Below are positions 52,432 to 60,694 of a stretch of 64,000 nt of DNA, one piece after another. Under the pieces are notes generated by a model. It made no database searches and was not told the origin of the DNA. It saw nothing but the letters and a program-made list of their open reading frames with translations. Made by a program: the position numbers and the translations under genes. Position 1 is the stretch's first letter. Each line of letters opens with the position of its first letter. Source of the stretch: Paraspadella gotoi (taxonomy: Eukaryota > Chaetognatha); NCBI GenBank assembly GCA_051294375.1, contig CM119264.1, positions 12,588,263 to 12,652,262 of the forward strand. The letters run 5' to 3'.

Positions 52432-52464
<33 letters not shown>

Positions 52465-53891
52465 GGGGGCGGGAGATGGGCTACCTCCTCCTCTTCCACA
52501 GTATTAGTGACTCGCATCTCCTTCTGAATATTTCAGACGCGAATATTACCACAATTTTTTTTTTTCGTTTTTCATATTTTTCACGCCAGGTTAAGTGAAT
52601 ACGAAAAACAAAAAAATTAGCCTTCCTAGATGATGATAAACGATCAATCAAGTGTTTTATAAATTAATCCGAAGGTTTACTTTATTGTGCGCCGGAAGCA
52701 TTTTGGCATTTACGCTCCAGCTTAGAAAGTGCTAAAGAAATATGTTAAGGAAATTTTCTTGAAAAGTCATTTCGCAGAATAAGGTTGGTACGATATCTAC
52801 TGAAAGGGTTTTTCTAGCCAATTTTGTGTCACAAAGATAATAATTTTTTTTTTTTCAATCGAAGCTTAAAAGCTAAAATGAAAATAACTCTAGTCTTCGC
52901 CTGAGAAGAGAAGCGACGAGAAAGGGAAGGGGGAGCGTAGGAGGCGAAAGCTGACGAGCGCGACAGGGAAGTAGACATCCGAGGATTAATGTTGGCGGGT
53001 TCTTGGATCGGAATTAATATACTTTATAAAACGTGAGCCAATTATTGACTTTTTTTTATTTTAAGCGTTACAAGTTCAATATATCCAGTGTCAGCTCTCC
53101 ATTTGTTAGATATTTAAAAATTTTTTGTAGTAAATTATCGGACAACTTTAACAGTTAATGGTAATTTCTGACATTTCTCTTGGCTCAGGTGGTGGGCGAA
53201 AGAAAAGTGGTCAAAACTGACATCACCTTGAATCTCTACTTCGGCCCCTTCGTCGAATGCCCGGATTCGGTAACGTTTCAATTTTTCTCCTCCTCATTTT
53301 AAAGCATAAAAACTTAAGACATCTTGTGTCATATTTTCTCATGATATATCCATATTACTTTAAAGTATTTTTATTTGTTAAAAAAACGGAGGAAAGAAAA
53401 GAAAGATTTAAAAAAAAATTTAATCTGCAACCGTGGATAGGAATAAGAAAATTATGTATTACCATAAATTTAAATCCATTTCCGTATAATGTATTCAAGG
53501 ATATTTTTTTTTCTTCCTACGACGTCGGCGGCGGCGTCATTGGCGGCGTCGACCGCTGCAGCGGCGGCTGCGGCGATGGCGACGGCGCTGATAAGCTCAG
53601 AGACACGGCAGGGAGATCTTATCAGAATAAACCAAAAAGGAGGAAAAGATTCGAAGACAGAGAAAAAAACGGAAGCTGATCAACAACCACGCAAATATTT
53701 TATTCTTAAACGTTTAACTATTGTTCTTTTCTTTTTATCAAAGGTTTTCATCGAAGAAAACCGAACTCTGGTTGACATCAGCTGTCGAATTCATTCCAAC
53801 CCTCCGATCCCCGAAAACAACGTCTCCTGGTCCTTCAATCAGGTCTCCAACTCGGTGCTCTCGCAGGTTGAGCCGTGAGAAGAGAGAGAGA

Positions 53892-53965
<74 letters not shown>

Positions 53966-56912
53966 TCCTCAGCTTTTTACCTCCTTACCCGCAGCCGTAT
54001 TCCTTTGAAAAGTCGAAGAGAAAAACGTCAAAATGGAAAGGGAAATTTAATAAAAGGATTTTGGCCCTAAAGCGAAAAGCGGGAGGCGATTGAAGAAACG
54101 GGGAAATGGGACGGATTGGGATGAAGAAACGGGGAGAATGGGGACGGAGTGGGGATTGAAGATGCGGGGAAAGGGGATGGGGAAGCGGAGTTGGAGACAG
54201 TATTTGGAAGAGGATTGGGGATTTGGGGAGATGTTTCGGGACTGTTCGTCACGGTGTTTTATCTGTAGTCCTGCATTGCAATATGTTCACCCCGCCTATA
54301 AGCATGTCATTTCAGTCCTCACCCGGTGCCTCATTGAGTAATACCGTCAGCTAATTACCATCAGTTACCGGGATCGATCCCAAATGGTACCTACCCTACG
54401 GGAAGCGTGAGCACGACCGGAAATCGCCTTGGGTGCCTTTAAAACCCTTAAGCCTCGATCCAAACCCAGGACCCGTTTCATTGCTGCTGAGGGTCACAGA
54501 AGATACGGATAGTAGTTTTCAGTTCACGTAGCGCCTTATCCACGTATAGACGTGAATGAAAAGGGAAGAGTAAGATAATGTAATTGTGAAGCAGTTGTGG
54601 ATGTAAAACTCGGGGGAGAGTTTTTTGGAAGCTGAAGAGGAAATTGTTGAGACCAGATTTTCTCCCGTGGGAAGTTTTTTACTTTTTGACTGGGTCAGAA
54701 AAGGAGCGAAGTGAGCAAAGTATTCGTTTCCATATTCACATTTTAATTCACATTTTCTTTTTTTTATCGCAGATCTCCTGATTCAGTCTTACACTCACAA
54801 GAAGAGCGAAACCTATACCCTTGTCTCTCTCACCATCAACACTTCGACCATCAAGTTCCCCGTGGGTTAGTATCCCTCGTTTCCAATCACAACGAAATTG
54901 TACGCAGTACTGACTTACTACGAAGTTTTTACGTTTGCAAAATGTGTTTTCCTTTTATACGAAACTTTATTATCCGGAAAGTTTTCAATCACAACTCGCT
55001 TACATGAATCTCAATCGAAACATCGCAGTGACAACTTACCATCATCCAAACAATTCCACGGCTTTTGTTTGCCATTTTCCCTCAGACCGCCGATGTCTTT
55101 TGTTTTGTTTTTCAGGCGACCACGTTTTGCTCCTCGTCGTCAGAGGTCTTCAAAAACAAGTGAACAAGAAGATTTACTTAAGATTCTGGAACTCCAACCT
55201 CGGTTAGTTCGAATGAACGTCGTCGTCGTTTTGGTCGTTGTCGTTGGTGGCGGCGGTGGCGGTGTGATCTCCGCTCGTACATGTCCTTGTTTCTTGCCCA
55301 GTCTCGCTTGACTGAATGATGGCAAACGTCATCATCATATTGTCGTTTTCTTTATCACTATACAGCGGACACGGTTTTCCTGGTTGTTATTGTTTTAGTT
55401 ACTATTATTGCCAATCTATTCCTACTGCAAATAATTTGCATAAATTTCTCAGTGTTTGAAGTTGTCGTAGATATGACGTTATGCCCCATCAAATTTACAT
55501 TATTAGTAATTCGAAAAAAAATTATTGAATCCGGTCTCGAACCCGAGACCTTCCGTCTACATCCCTCGTTTTTCTAGCGAGTCGACGTCGATTCCGTCTT
55601 TTGTTTGTTTGCTTGTTTGCCTCGGCGATTGATTCCGCTCCGCGTCTCCTTGACAACCGAGAAAACAAAAGAAAAGCGACAAAACAAAAGGAAAGCGACG
55701 ACGAAAGATTAACCGGAAATGGCGACGTCGATGAGGTCGGCAGAGATGAAGACGAAGACGAAGATGACATCGACAAAAAACGTTTAACAACTTAACACGA
55801 CGACGATGATGAAGACCAACTGTCGATACGAAAGAACTGCGAGCATCGACGAACTTCGACGAACAGCGAACGACGACGACGACGACAACGACAAAGACGA
55901 CGCCGCCGCCGAAAGTCGAGGTTTGTTGTGACGAAACGATCCCATGACGCGTCCGGGAAATTGACGATAAATTGAAGGAAAACGACGAGGAAGTCGAATA
56001 CATCGGCCGAAGCAAAGGACTCCAACGGCCGCGAGGGAAGCCCGTCGGAATTCGGTAGTCGTCGTTGCGAGTTCGCTCCCGACCCTCGCCTTTTGTTTCG
56101 TCTCTTTCGATCTTCGTCTGAATGGACGCGAGATGACGGGAATTAATTGAACGCTTTGACGAAAACCCCGTCGCAGCTGGCCATATTTTCTCTTCTTTGC
56201 TGTTGTCGTTGCTGTTGGTAAAACTGATTCTGACTGCTGAAACGAATCTTCCAGCGCTGCGTACAATGTTTTGCTTTGCCTCGGAATAGCACTTCCCCGG
56301 GAGGACGAAAAGCATTTCCGAAAATTGTGGAACTCGCCTAAAAGTCCTATTTGAAAGAGTTTTTTTTTTTAAGTTATCCAAACGTAACAATGAGCTTAAC
56401 GTACATCAATAATTACTCTGTTTCCCAATTGTTAATTCCTAAAATATATCGAAAATAAATAAATAATATTGTGAATATGTCATAAAAGATCATGCTCAAN
56501 NNNNNNNNNATTGTTAATTCCTAAATTATGTCGAAAATAAATAAATAATATTGTGAATATGTCAATAAAGATCATGCTCATGATACTAAACCTCATCTGA
56601 ATCCCTCAACCCCTCCCCCCGTTTCCCAAGGCGGCGCACACGCGGGTCTCGGCGCCAACGACCTTTCCTCCATGGTGGATTCGAAGGATCACCTTGCGGC
56701 GTCGGCGGCGTCGTCCGGCGCCGATTGGATCCTCGTCGCCTGTCTCGTCGGCGTCGTCGTCGTCGCCATCGTCGTCGCCGTCGTCGTCGCTCTTTTCTAC
56801 AAGTGCAATTTTATCGCGGGAGGTGAGTTGATTGTGACGAGAGATGTATGAATGACAGAGAGAAGAAAAGAATGAAAAAAGCGAAAGAAAGAAACTAAGA
56901 ATAAAAGAACAA

Positions 56913-57004
<92 letters not shown>

Positions 57005-57135
57005 AAAAAAGAAAGAAAGAGAAAAAAGAATAAAAAAACATAGAAAAAAAAACATTAAAAGAACGAAATTTTAAAAAATGACGAGGAGACAGAGAGAGAA
57101 AGAGGCAGAAAGAGAGGAGAGAGAAAGAGAGAAGA

Positions 57136-57166
<31 letters not shown>

Positions 57167-59371
57167 CAGGAGAGAGAGAGAGAGAGAGAGAAGAGAGAGA
57201 AGAGAGAGGAGAGACGAGAGAGAGAGAGAGAGACTTTTCTCATTCGCTTTTTTTCTTTTTCTTGACTGGCGTCCGTCTTATCTTTTTTTTTTCGTCGCTG
57301 TCTTCTGTTTTTTATCGGCTGAGAGAACCGATAGAAAGAAGACGAGGGAAACAGTTGATAAAGATGTGAGTTTTTTCTCTGGTTTTCTCTTCTTTTCACG
57401 ACACCAGTTAGCAACAGAAAGAAGAAGAAAAAACTAGGGAAACAGTTATAAACTGGGAGAGCTTTTTAACGTCAGAGAGACGCAGTCAGTCCTAAGAAAA
57501 AGATCAAAAGTCGCAGAAAGAGCAAGAGATAAAATTCTCTCCCTCTCTTCGATTCTTTCTTTCTCTCCGTCTCAATCTGGCTCTCTATCTCGCTCTGACG
57601 TCTTTAAACTCATTTGCATATCGCGATTGGCAGGAGGCAAGGCGGCCGCCTACAGCAACGACGTGAAGTCGTTCGAAGACTGGACTCTGGCCAACGGAGG
57701 ATCTCACCTGGGAGATGGAACGTTGGGCAGGGCGACAGGTTGGGTGGGGTGGAATTGGGGATTAATTGGATGGTTGCTTTTGCGGTTGATTGACTGAATT
57801 TGTGTTAGGCGGCTCAGTGAGTCGAATGGTTAAAAGTTTTTTTTTCCAATCGCCCGGTCGATCAGTCGACCGATTTTTCGATCTATTTGTAAGTTAACAT
57901 GTAAAACGACTTTGAAAAACGACCTGAAGTAAAAAAAAGAAAGTATTTAGCGTAGTATGTGGCTTTTCGTATTTTTTGAATTTATTAGCTATGGCAGTAT
58001 CAATTTTACCACAGGCCTCACCCTGATTAAATTAATATTTTACTTTCGGTTTTCTTTGAGTTTTTTCTCCCTCCCACCCTCCCTCCCCCGCCATCTCAGG
58101 CACCAACGACGTGATTCTCCTCTCTCGCGACGCCGTGGCGATGACGTCCTCGGCGATGACTTCAACCGGGAACGGAATCTGCAATGGAACCGCGTCGCCG
58201 GTCATGACGTCGGCGCAGCAGATGGTGCGCGGCCTGGCCTGCGAAGGCCTCATGTCCACCCCATCCGCGAACCCCACTCCACCACACGTCCTGCATGGCA
58301 ACGCCCGTTCGCGCCGGAACGGTCGGCACTTCCGGCCATTTGGGTCGGGGCAACTCGTCGCCGTGGTCACCAGCGCGCGCCACGGACTTCCCGCTGCTCG
58401 GGATAACGGACAACAGGGTTGTGGAACCGTTGGTGGAGAGTGGTTGATCCCTTCGTACCGTGAATGTCTCGTGATTGACTGACCGACCCCCTTAAACCCC
58501 CCCCCATGGCCCCATCTTCCCCCGCCGCAGCAGCTTCCCCCCTCCCGATTGGTCACCGTTCCCTAGCGGAATCTCAAAGGCCGAGTCCGAGGACGACGAC
58601 CCCTGGTTCGCCGCCTTCCTCAAGATGGCGAACGCGCTTTACGCCGCCGACACGTGAGACGCTTTCGCTTTTGACAATTTGAATTTTAATTTGTTTTATT
58701 TTTATTTTTTTTTAATTTTAATTTGTTGTAAATCTTTCTTTTCGTTGTGTTTGGTATTTAGGACAAAAACGTTTTTATTGTTGATTAATTTCATTCCCCT
58801 TTCTTGTCGTTGTTTTTGTTCTTGTTACTTACTTTCGCTGATCAAAGTCAATGGCTTCTTTTGTGACTTTTTTTTTTTTAATTCTATGTAAAGGTTTCAA
58901 ATATCTGTTTTTCGTTTTTTTCTTTTTTCTAGCTTTGGTACGAGCTGTTTTTATTATATTTAATTTTAATCGTAAAATATATTAAGGTTTTTTGGGTGTG
59001 TGTTTGTATGGCATATTGTACGTACTGTTTTAACAATTTTTAACAAATATAAACACATATCATTTAAATCATTCGATATTACTTCCTTCTCGGATTTAAA
59101 CGTAATTAACGCTTCTCTCCGCCCTGCCCTACTCTTCCCCGCCTCCTTCAGAATGCGTTCGGGCTTCCTCGTCCGCTCGGAAGCCCGACGCCTCATCCGC
59201 TCCTACAATCTGGTTTACAATCTCAAGATTCCCGAGTCGCGAGTGGACGAGATGTTGACGGAGTGTTCCATCGGCGCCCACGTCGACCTCGAGATGTTGC
59301 TGAGGATCGTCAGTCTCTGCAATTGCCTAGAGGGCGGATCAATGGTTGGAAAGGATGCCGGGGAAGACTGA
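36308..59371 (+). CDS. Ig-superfamily single-pass membrane receptor or adhesion protein (about 17 exons)
   Basis: This is the main gene of the window. Exons joined by matching splice phases give about 995 residues: a polar 240-residue N-terminal region, a signal-like hydrophobic segment (about 241-259), about four Ig-like domains, a transmembrane helix (about 735-757, WILVACLVGVVVVAIVVAV) and a tail of about 240 residues. Ig hallmarks include Cys in SFDC and DAGPYKC (domain 1), TFSCEA, SITWVL and LQCIVTHP (domain 2), then NISWVF (domain 3) and DISCRI and NNVSWSF (domain 4), with linkers such as RYGPRLNC and LYFGPFVEC. Such linkers are common in nephrin/Kirre-like and other adhesion receptors, but I cannot name an orthologue. 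The product is probably a cell-surface adhesion or recognition protein. Uncertain points are the start codon, exon 3 and the exon 15-16 junction. This entry gives the span; the exons follow. Confidence 0.8.
37302..37411 (+). CDS. Ig receptor exon 2 (first half of Ig domain 1)
   Basis: Acceptor CTTCCTTCCAAAAG and donor GAG then GTAAGC. Reads VSTAVLAGTNVSFDC, then the conserved Trp of the C strand (PAIWMRIKD). Phase 2 in, phase 1 out, matching exon 1. Confidence 0.85.
39903..41495 (+). CDS. Ig receptor exon 3 (second half of Ig domain 1), split by an assembly duplication
   Basis: The 5' part (39903-39966, after acceptor CAATCTCCAG) and the 3' part (41314-41495) are separated by an indel-ridden duplicate (39967-41288) and a 25-N gap. 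Skipping the duplicate gives 246 nt with phase 1 in and phase 1 out, as the neighbours require. The 3' part reads RHDSRKFSILARGDVYSLVV and then NFSDAGPYKC, classic Ig E-F strands. The donor is GAAG then GTCAGG. The first 20 residues are uncertain: another frame reads IYADPYDKS and would join if one C in a CCCC run were spurious. Confidence 0.6.
41767..42035. other. 269-N gap in intron 3, within (CT)n
   Basis: The gap is bounded by (CT)n on both sides and is probably an unresolved microsatellite. Confidence 0.95.
43170..43418. other. 249-N gap in intron 3
   Basis: Follows (CT)n and precedes a (GGAA)n-rich purine tract (43420-43560). Confidence 0.95.
43438..43545 (+). repeat. (GGAA)n microsatellite in intron 3
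   Basis: A degenerate tetranucleotide array on the sense strand of the Ig gene. The open frames through it are Lys/Glu/Arg low complexity. Confidence 0.9.
43824..44353. other. 530-N gap in intron 3
   Basis: The largest gap in the window. An exon could be hidden here, although the exon 3-4 phase match argues that none is required. Confidence 0.95.
44525..44725 (+). repeat. Degenerate minisatellite of a CAACTTCT/AAACTTCT octamer
   Basis: About 200 bp of imprecise 8-9 bp repeats (TCTCAACTTCTCAA, TCTAAACTTCTAAAC). Every unit is pyrimidine-interrupted by AA. It lies in intron 3. Confidence 0.75.
45466..45609 (-). CDS. Candidate C-terminal exon on the - strand within intron 3
   Basis: The - strand is open for 47 codons ending in TAA at 45466-45468. 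It reads ANEKEKDDDENDDENDD, then AGPSRLKRIKKESNAAEIFR, then QKMST. The non-repetitive end after the acid run is very protein-like, with basic and amphipathic character. A stop in an A-rich homopolymer just upstream (45610-45612) limits the frame and may reflect a homopolymer error; I see no clear acceptor. It may be the tail of a nested antisense gene. No family is recognised. Confidence 0.35.
   Translation of the reverse strand, partial: KKEKKANEKEKDDDENDDENDDAGPSRLKRIKKESNAAEIFRQKMST
46221..46393 (+). CDS. Ig receptor exon 4 (Ig domain 2)
   Basis: Acceptor CCCCCCACAAAATCACAG; donor CTGCAG then GTATTT. Reads LAVTFSCEATSEGG, the Trp motif SITWVLSG, then NRTVNIVTLIPMAADHGSSL. Phase 1 in, phase 0 out. 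One N-glycosylation sequon (NRT) is present. Confidence 0.9.
46496..46656. repeat. 161-bp foldback element in intron 4
   Basis: Arms 46496-46553 and 46599-46656 are 58-bp reverse complements with one mismatch, beginning GAGAATTTATTTGCATTAAA, and enclose a 45-nt loop. Outside the arms the similarity ends at once. The form suits a miniature foldback transposable element. The intronic transcript would make a long near-perfect hairpin, so a small-RNA precursor is an alternative. No other full copy is seen in this window. Confidence 0.85.
46866..46988 (+). CDS. Ig receptor exon 5 (end of Ig domain 2, linker to domain 3)
   Basis: Acceptor TTCCACCTCCAG; donor AAG then GTGAGG. Begins with CIVTHPDHYNAST, so the second Cys of domain 2 opens the exon directly after LQ of exon 4. 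It continues to the linker LDIRYGPRLNCP. Phase 0 both ends. A sequon (NAS) is present. Confidence 0.9.
47545..47660 (+). repeat. G-rich (GGC)n island in intron 5
   Basis: About 115 bp of almost pure G/C with many GGG and GGCGG runs on the coding strand, ending in GGGGCGGGGGGCGGGGATGG. It could form G-quadruplexes in the pre-mRNA. The open frames are Gly/Arg/Ala low complexity. Confidence 0.8.
50029..50092 (+). repeat. (CT)n microsatellite in intron 5
   Basis: Pure (CT)n, followed by about 400 bp of interrupted CT-rich sequence to 50460 and more (CT)n at 50670-50766. The rest of the intron (46989-50970) shows no confirmed exon, although AATCTAAG then GTGAGA near 48240 is a good cryptic donor. 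Confidence 0.9.
50971..51034 (+). CDS. Ig receptor exon 6 (start of Ig domain 3)
   Basis: Acceptor TTTCTTCGTCATCAG; donor CCG then GTGAGT. A 64-nt exon reading DDDDGAIFMGLSSERIEKKP. Phase 0 in, phase 1 out. Together with exon 7 it supplies the A-B strands of domain 3. Confidence 0.8.
51750..51877 (+). CDS. Ig receptor exon 7 (Ig domain 3)
   Basis: Acceptor TCGTCTCACGACAG; donor AAG then GTGAGA. Reads STGYQVYCDIISNPRIP, the Trp motif NISWVFHLG, then a sequon (NAS). Phase 1 in, phase 0 out. Confidence 0.9.
52269..52308 (+). repeat. (CT)20 run just upstream of exon 8
   Basis: Lies 28 bp before the exon 8 acceptor. It is complementary to the (GA)n run directly after the exon 8 donor (52432-52464). 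Confidence 0.9.
52337..52429 (+). CDS. Ig receptor exon 8 (31 residues of domain 3)
   Basis: Acceptor CTCCTTTCCCTCAAG; donor CTTCAG then GTGAGA. Reads DTNIPHGVRATLNINPEML and continues to RITLQ. Phase 0 both ends (93 nt), so skipping it would keep the frame. It is flanked by (CT)n and (GA)n runs that are complementary to each other. Confidence 0.85.
53189..53269 (+). CDS. Ig receptor exon 9 (end of domain 3, linker)
   Basis: Acceptor TTTCTCTTGGCTCAG; donor TCG then GTAACG. Reads VVGERKVVKTDITLNLYFGP and then FVECPDS. Phase 0 both ends, 81 nt. Confidence 0.85.
53744..53866 (+). CDS. Ig receptor exon 10 (Ig domain 4)
   Basis: Acceptor TTCTTTTCTTTTTATCAAAG; donor TCGCAG then GTTGAG (an alternative donor is CAATCAG then GTCTCC at 53842, same phase). 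Reads VFIEENRTLVDISCRIHSNP, then NNVSWSF. Two sequons (NRT, NVS). Phase 0 in and out. Confidence 0.8.
53880..53960 (+). repeat. (GA)n run just after the exon 10 donor
   Basis: Begins 13 bp after the donor; about 80 bp with a few interruptions. Confidence 0.9.
54787..54865 (+). CDS. Ig receptor exon 11 (domain 4, E-F strands)
   Basis: The acceptor is probably CTGATTCAG (phase 0, matching exon 10). The stronger-looking TTTTTTATCGCAG 14 bp upstream would need a phase 1 partner. Reads SYTHKKSETYTLVSLTINTS. The donor GTG G then GTTAGT gives phase 1 out. Confidence 0.7.
55116..55202 (+). CDS. Ig receptor exon 12 (end of domain 4)
   Basis: Acceptor TTTTGTTTTGTTTTTCAG; donor CTCG then GTTAGT. Reads DHVLLLVVRGLQKQVNKKIY and then LRFWNSNL. 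Phase 1 in and out. The usual second Cys of this domain is not seen. Confidence 0.8.
55601..55795 (+). CDS. Acidic open stretch in intron 12 (weak)
   Basis: The frame reads basic and polar residues, then SDDERLTGNGDVDEVGRDED and a further acidic run to a stop at 55793-55795. There is no ATG at its start and no clear acceptor. It resembles the other acidic candidates in codon pattern (GAC, GAA, GAT mixed). The opposite strand is also open over a longer distance (55557-56390). Confidence 0.2.
   Translation: MFVCLFASAIDSAPRLLDNRENKRKATKQKESDDERLTGNGDVDEVGRDEDEDEDDIDKKRLTT
56427..56580 (+). repeat. Direct duplication across a 10-N gap in intron 12
   Basis: 56427-56499 and 56510-56580 share ATTGTTAATTCCTAAA and AATAAATAAATAATATTGTG with only small indels. 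The gap (56500-56509) sits exactly between them, so this is most likely one sequence present in both contig ends. Confidence 0.85.
56631..56822 (+). CDS. Ig receptor exon 13 (juxtamembrane and transmembrane helix)
   Basis: Acceptor CCCCCCGTTTCCCAAG; donor GGAG then GTGAGT. A 32-residue Gly/Ala/Ser-rich stalk precedes the single hydrophobic helix (ILVACLVGVVVVAIVVAVVV), then FYKCNF as the basic stop-transfer side. Phase 1 in and out. The helix is encoded largely by GTC repeats. Confidence 0.9.
56911..57004 (+). repeat. (GAAA)n microsatellite in intron 13
   Basis: Long tetranucleotide run beginning about 90 bp after the exon 13 donor; (GA)n follows at 57120-57235. Confidence 0.9.
57634..57738 (+). 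CDS. Ig receptor exon 14 (cytoplasmic)
   Basis: Acceptor ATCGCGATTGGCAG; donor ACAG then GTTGGG. Reads GKAAAYSNDVKSFEDWTLAN, then GGSHLGDGTLGRAT. Phase 1 in and out. No known signalling motif is evident. Confidence 0.85.
58100..58343 (+). CDS. Ig receptor exon 15 (cytoplasmic; 3' end uncertain)
   Basis: Acceptor CCCCGCCATCTCAG. Reads TNDVILLSRDAVAMTSSAMT, then a Ser/Thr/Pro-rich stretch. The next exon needs phase 2. The donor GG then GTCGGG at 58344 satisfies this but is weak. The frame stays open to 58482, and a neighbouring frame reads TDFPLLGITDNRVVEPL near 58382-58430, so an indel in this exon is possible. Confidence 0.5.
58531..58653 (+). CDS. Ig receptor exon 16 (cytoplasmic)
   Basis: Acceptor TCTTCCCCCGCCGCAG, with a second AG three bases later giving a one-residue choice. 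Reads FPPPDWSPFPSGISKAESED, then DDPWFAAFLKMANALYAAD. The donor ACAC then GTGAGA is strong. Phase 2 in and out. Confidence 0.75.
59152..59371 (+). CDS. Ig receptor exon 17 (C-terminus)
   Basis: Acceptor CTTCCCCGCCTCCTTCAG. Reads MRSGFLVRSEARRLIRSYNL, a helical segment ESRVDEMLTECSIG, and ends KDAGED then TGA. Phase 2 in. The tail looks helical and charged; no named domain. Confidence 0.85.
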
Positions 59372-59683
59372 GCTCTCGCTCTCTCTCCAATCTCCTTTTT
59401 TCCTCCGCCATGGCGACTTCAAATCCAGAGTTTATTGTATTTCAGAATTAAAATTGATTTTTGTTCGACGTTGGGCTTCAAATATCATCCAGTCGACCAG
59501 CGACGACATTTTGATTACAAATATTTTTTTTTATACTGAACCTGACAGATGCAAAGTCAAGTTGAAATTAAATTTTTCATGGGTGCACTCTGCCTTCGAA
59601 AGATAAAAATATATGGTGCTCGTAAATTGATGATATTATTTTAATATCTTAAATACAAGAAATGCTCAAGCTTTCTGTTAACG

Positions 59684-59689
59684 AATAAA
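59684..59689 (+). terminator. Polyadenylation signal of the Ig receptor gene
   Basis: AATAAA about 310 bp after the stop codon, the first canonical signal downstream. Confidence 0.55.
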
Positions 59690-60690
<1,001 letters not shown>

Positions 60691-60694
60691 TTAT

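Noticed and set aside
54320-54500. GGGATCGATCCC and nearby segments as a tRNA gene in intron 10
   Set aside because: The GATC-centred palindrome resembles a B box, but no cloverleaf can be drawn.
55530-55570. CTCGAACCCGAGACC as a tRNA T arm on the - strand
   Set aside because: T-arm-like sequence alone; no acceptor, D or anticodon stems around it.
57800-57875. GGCGGCTCAGTGAGTCGAATGG as the head of a tRNA or SINE in intron 14
   Set aside because: Only an A-box-like start is present; no B box or tail follows.
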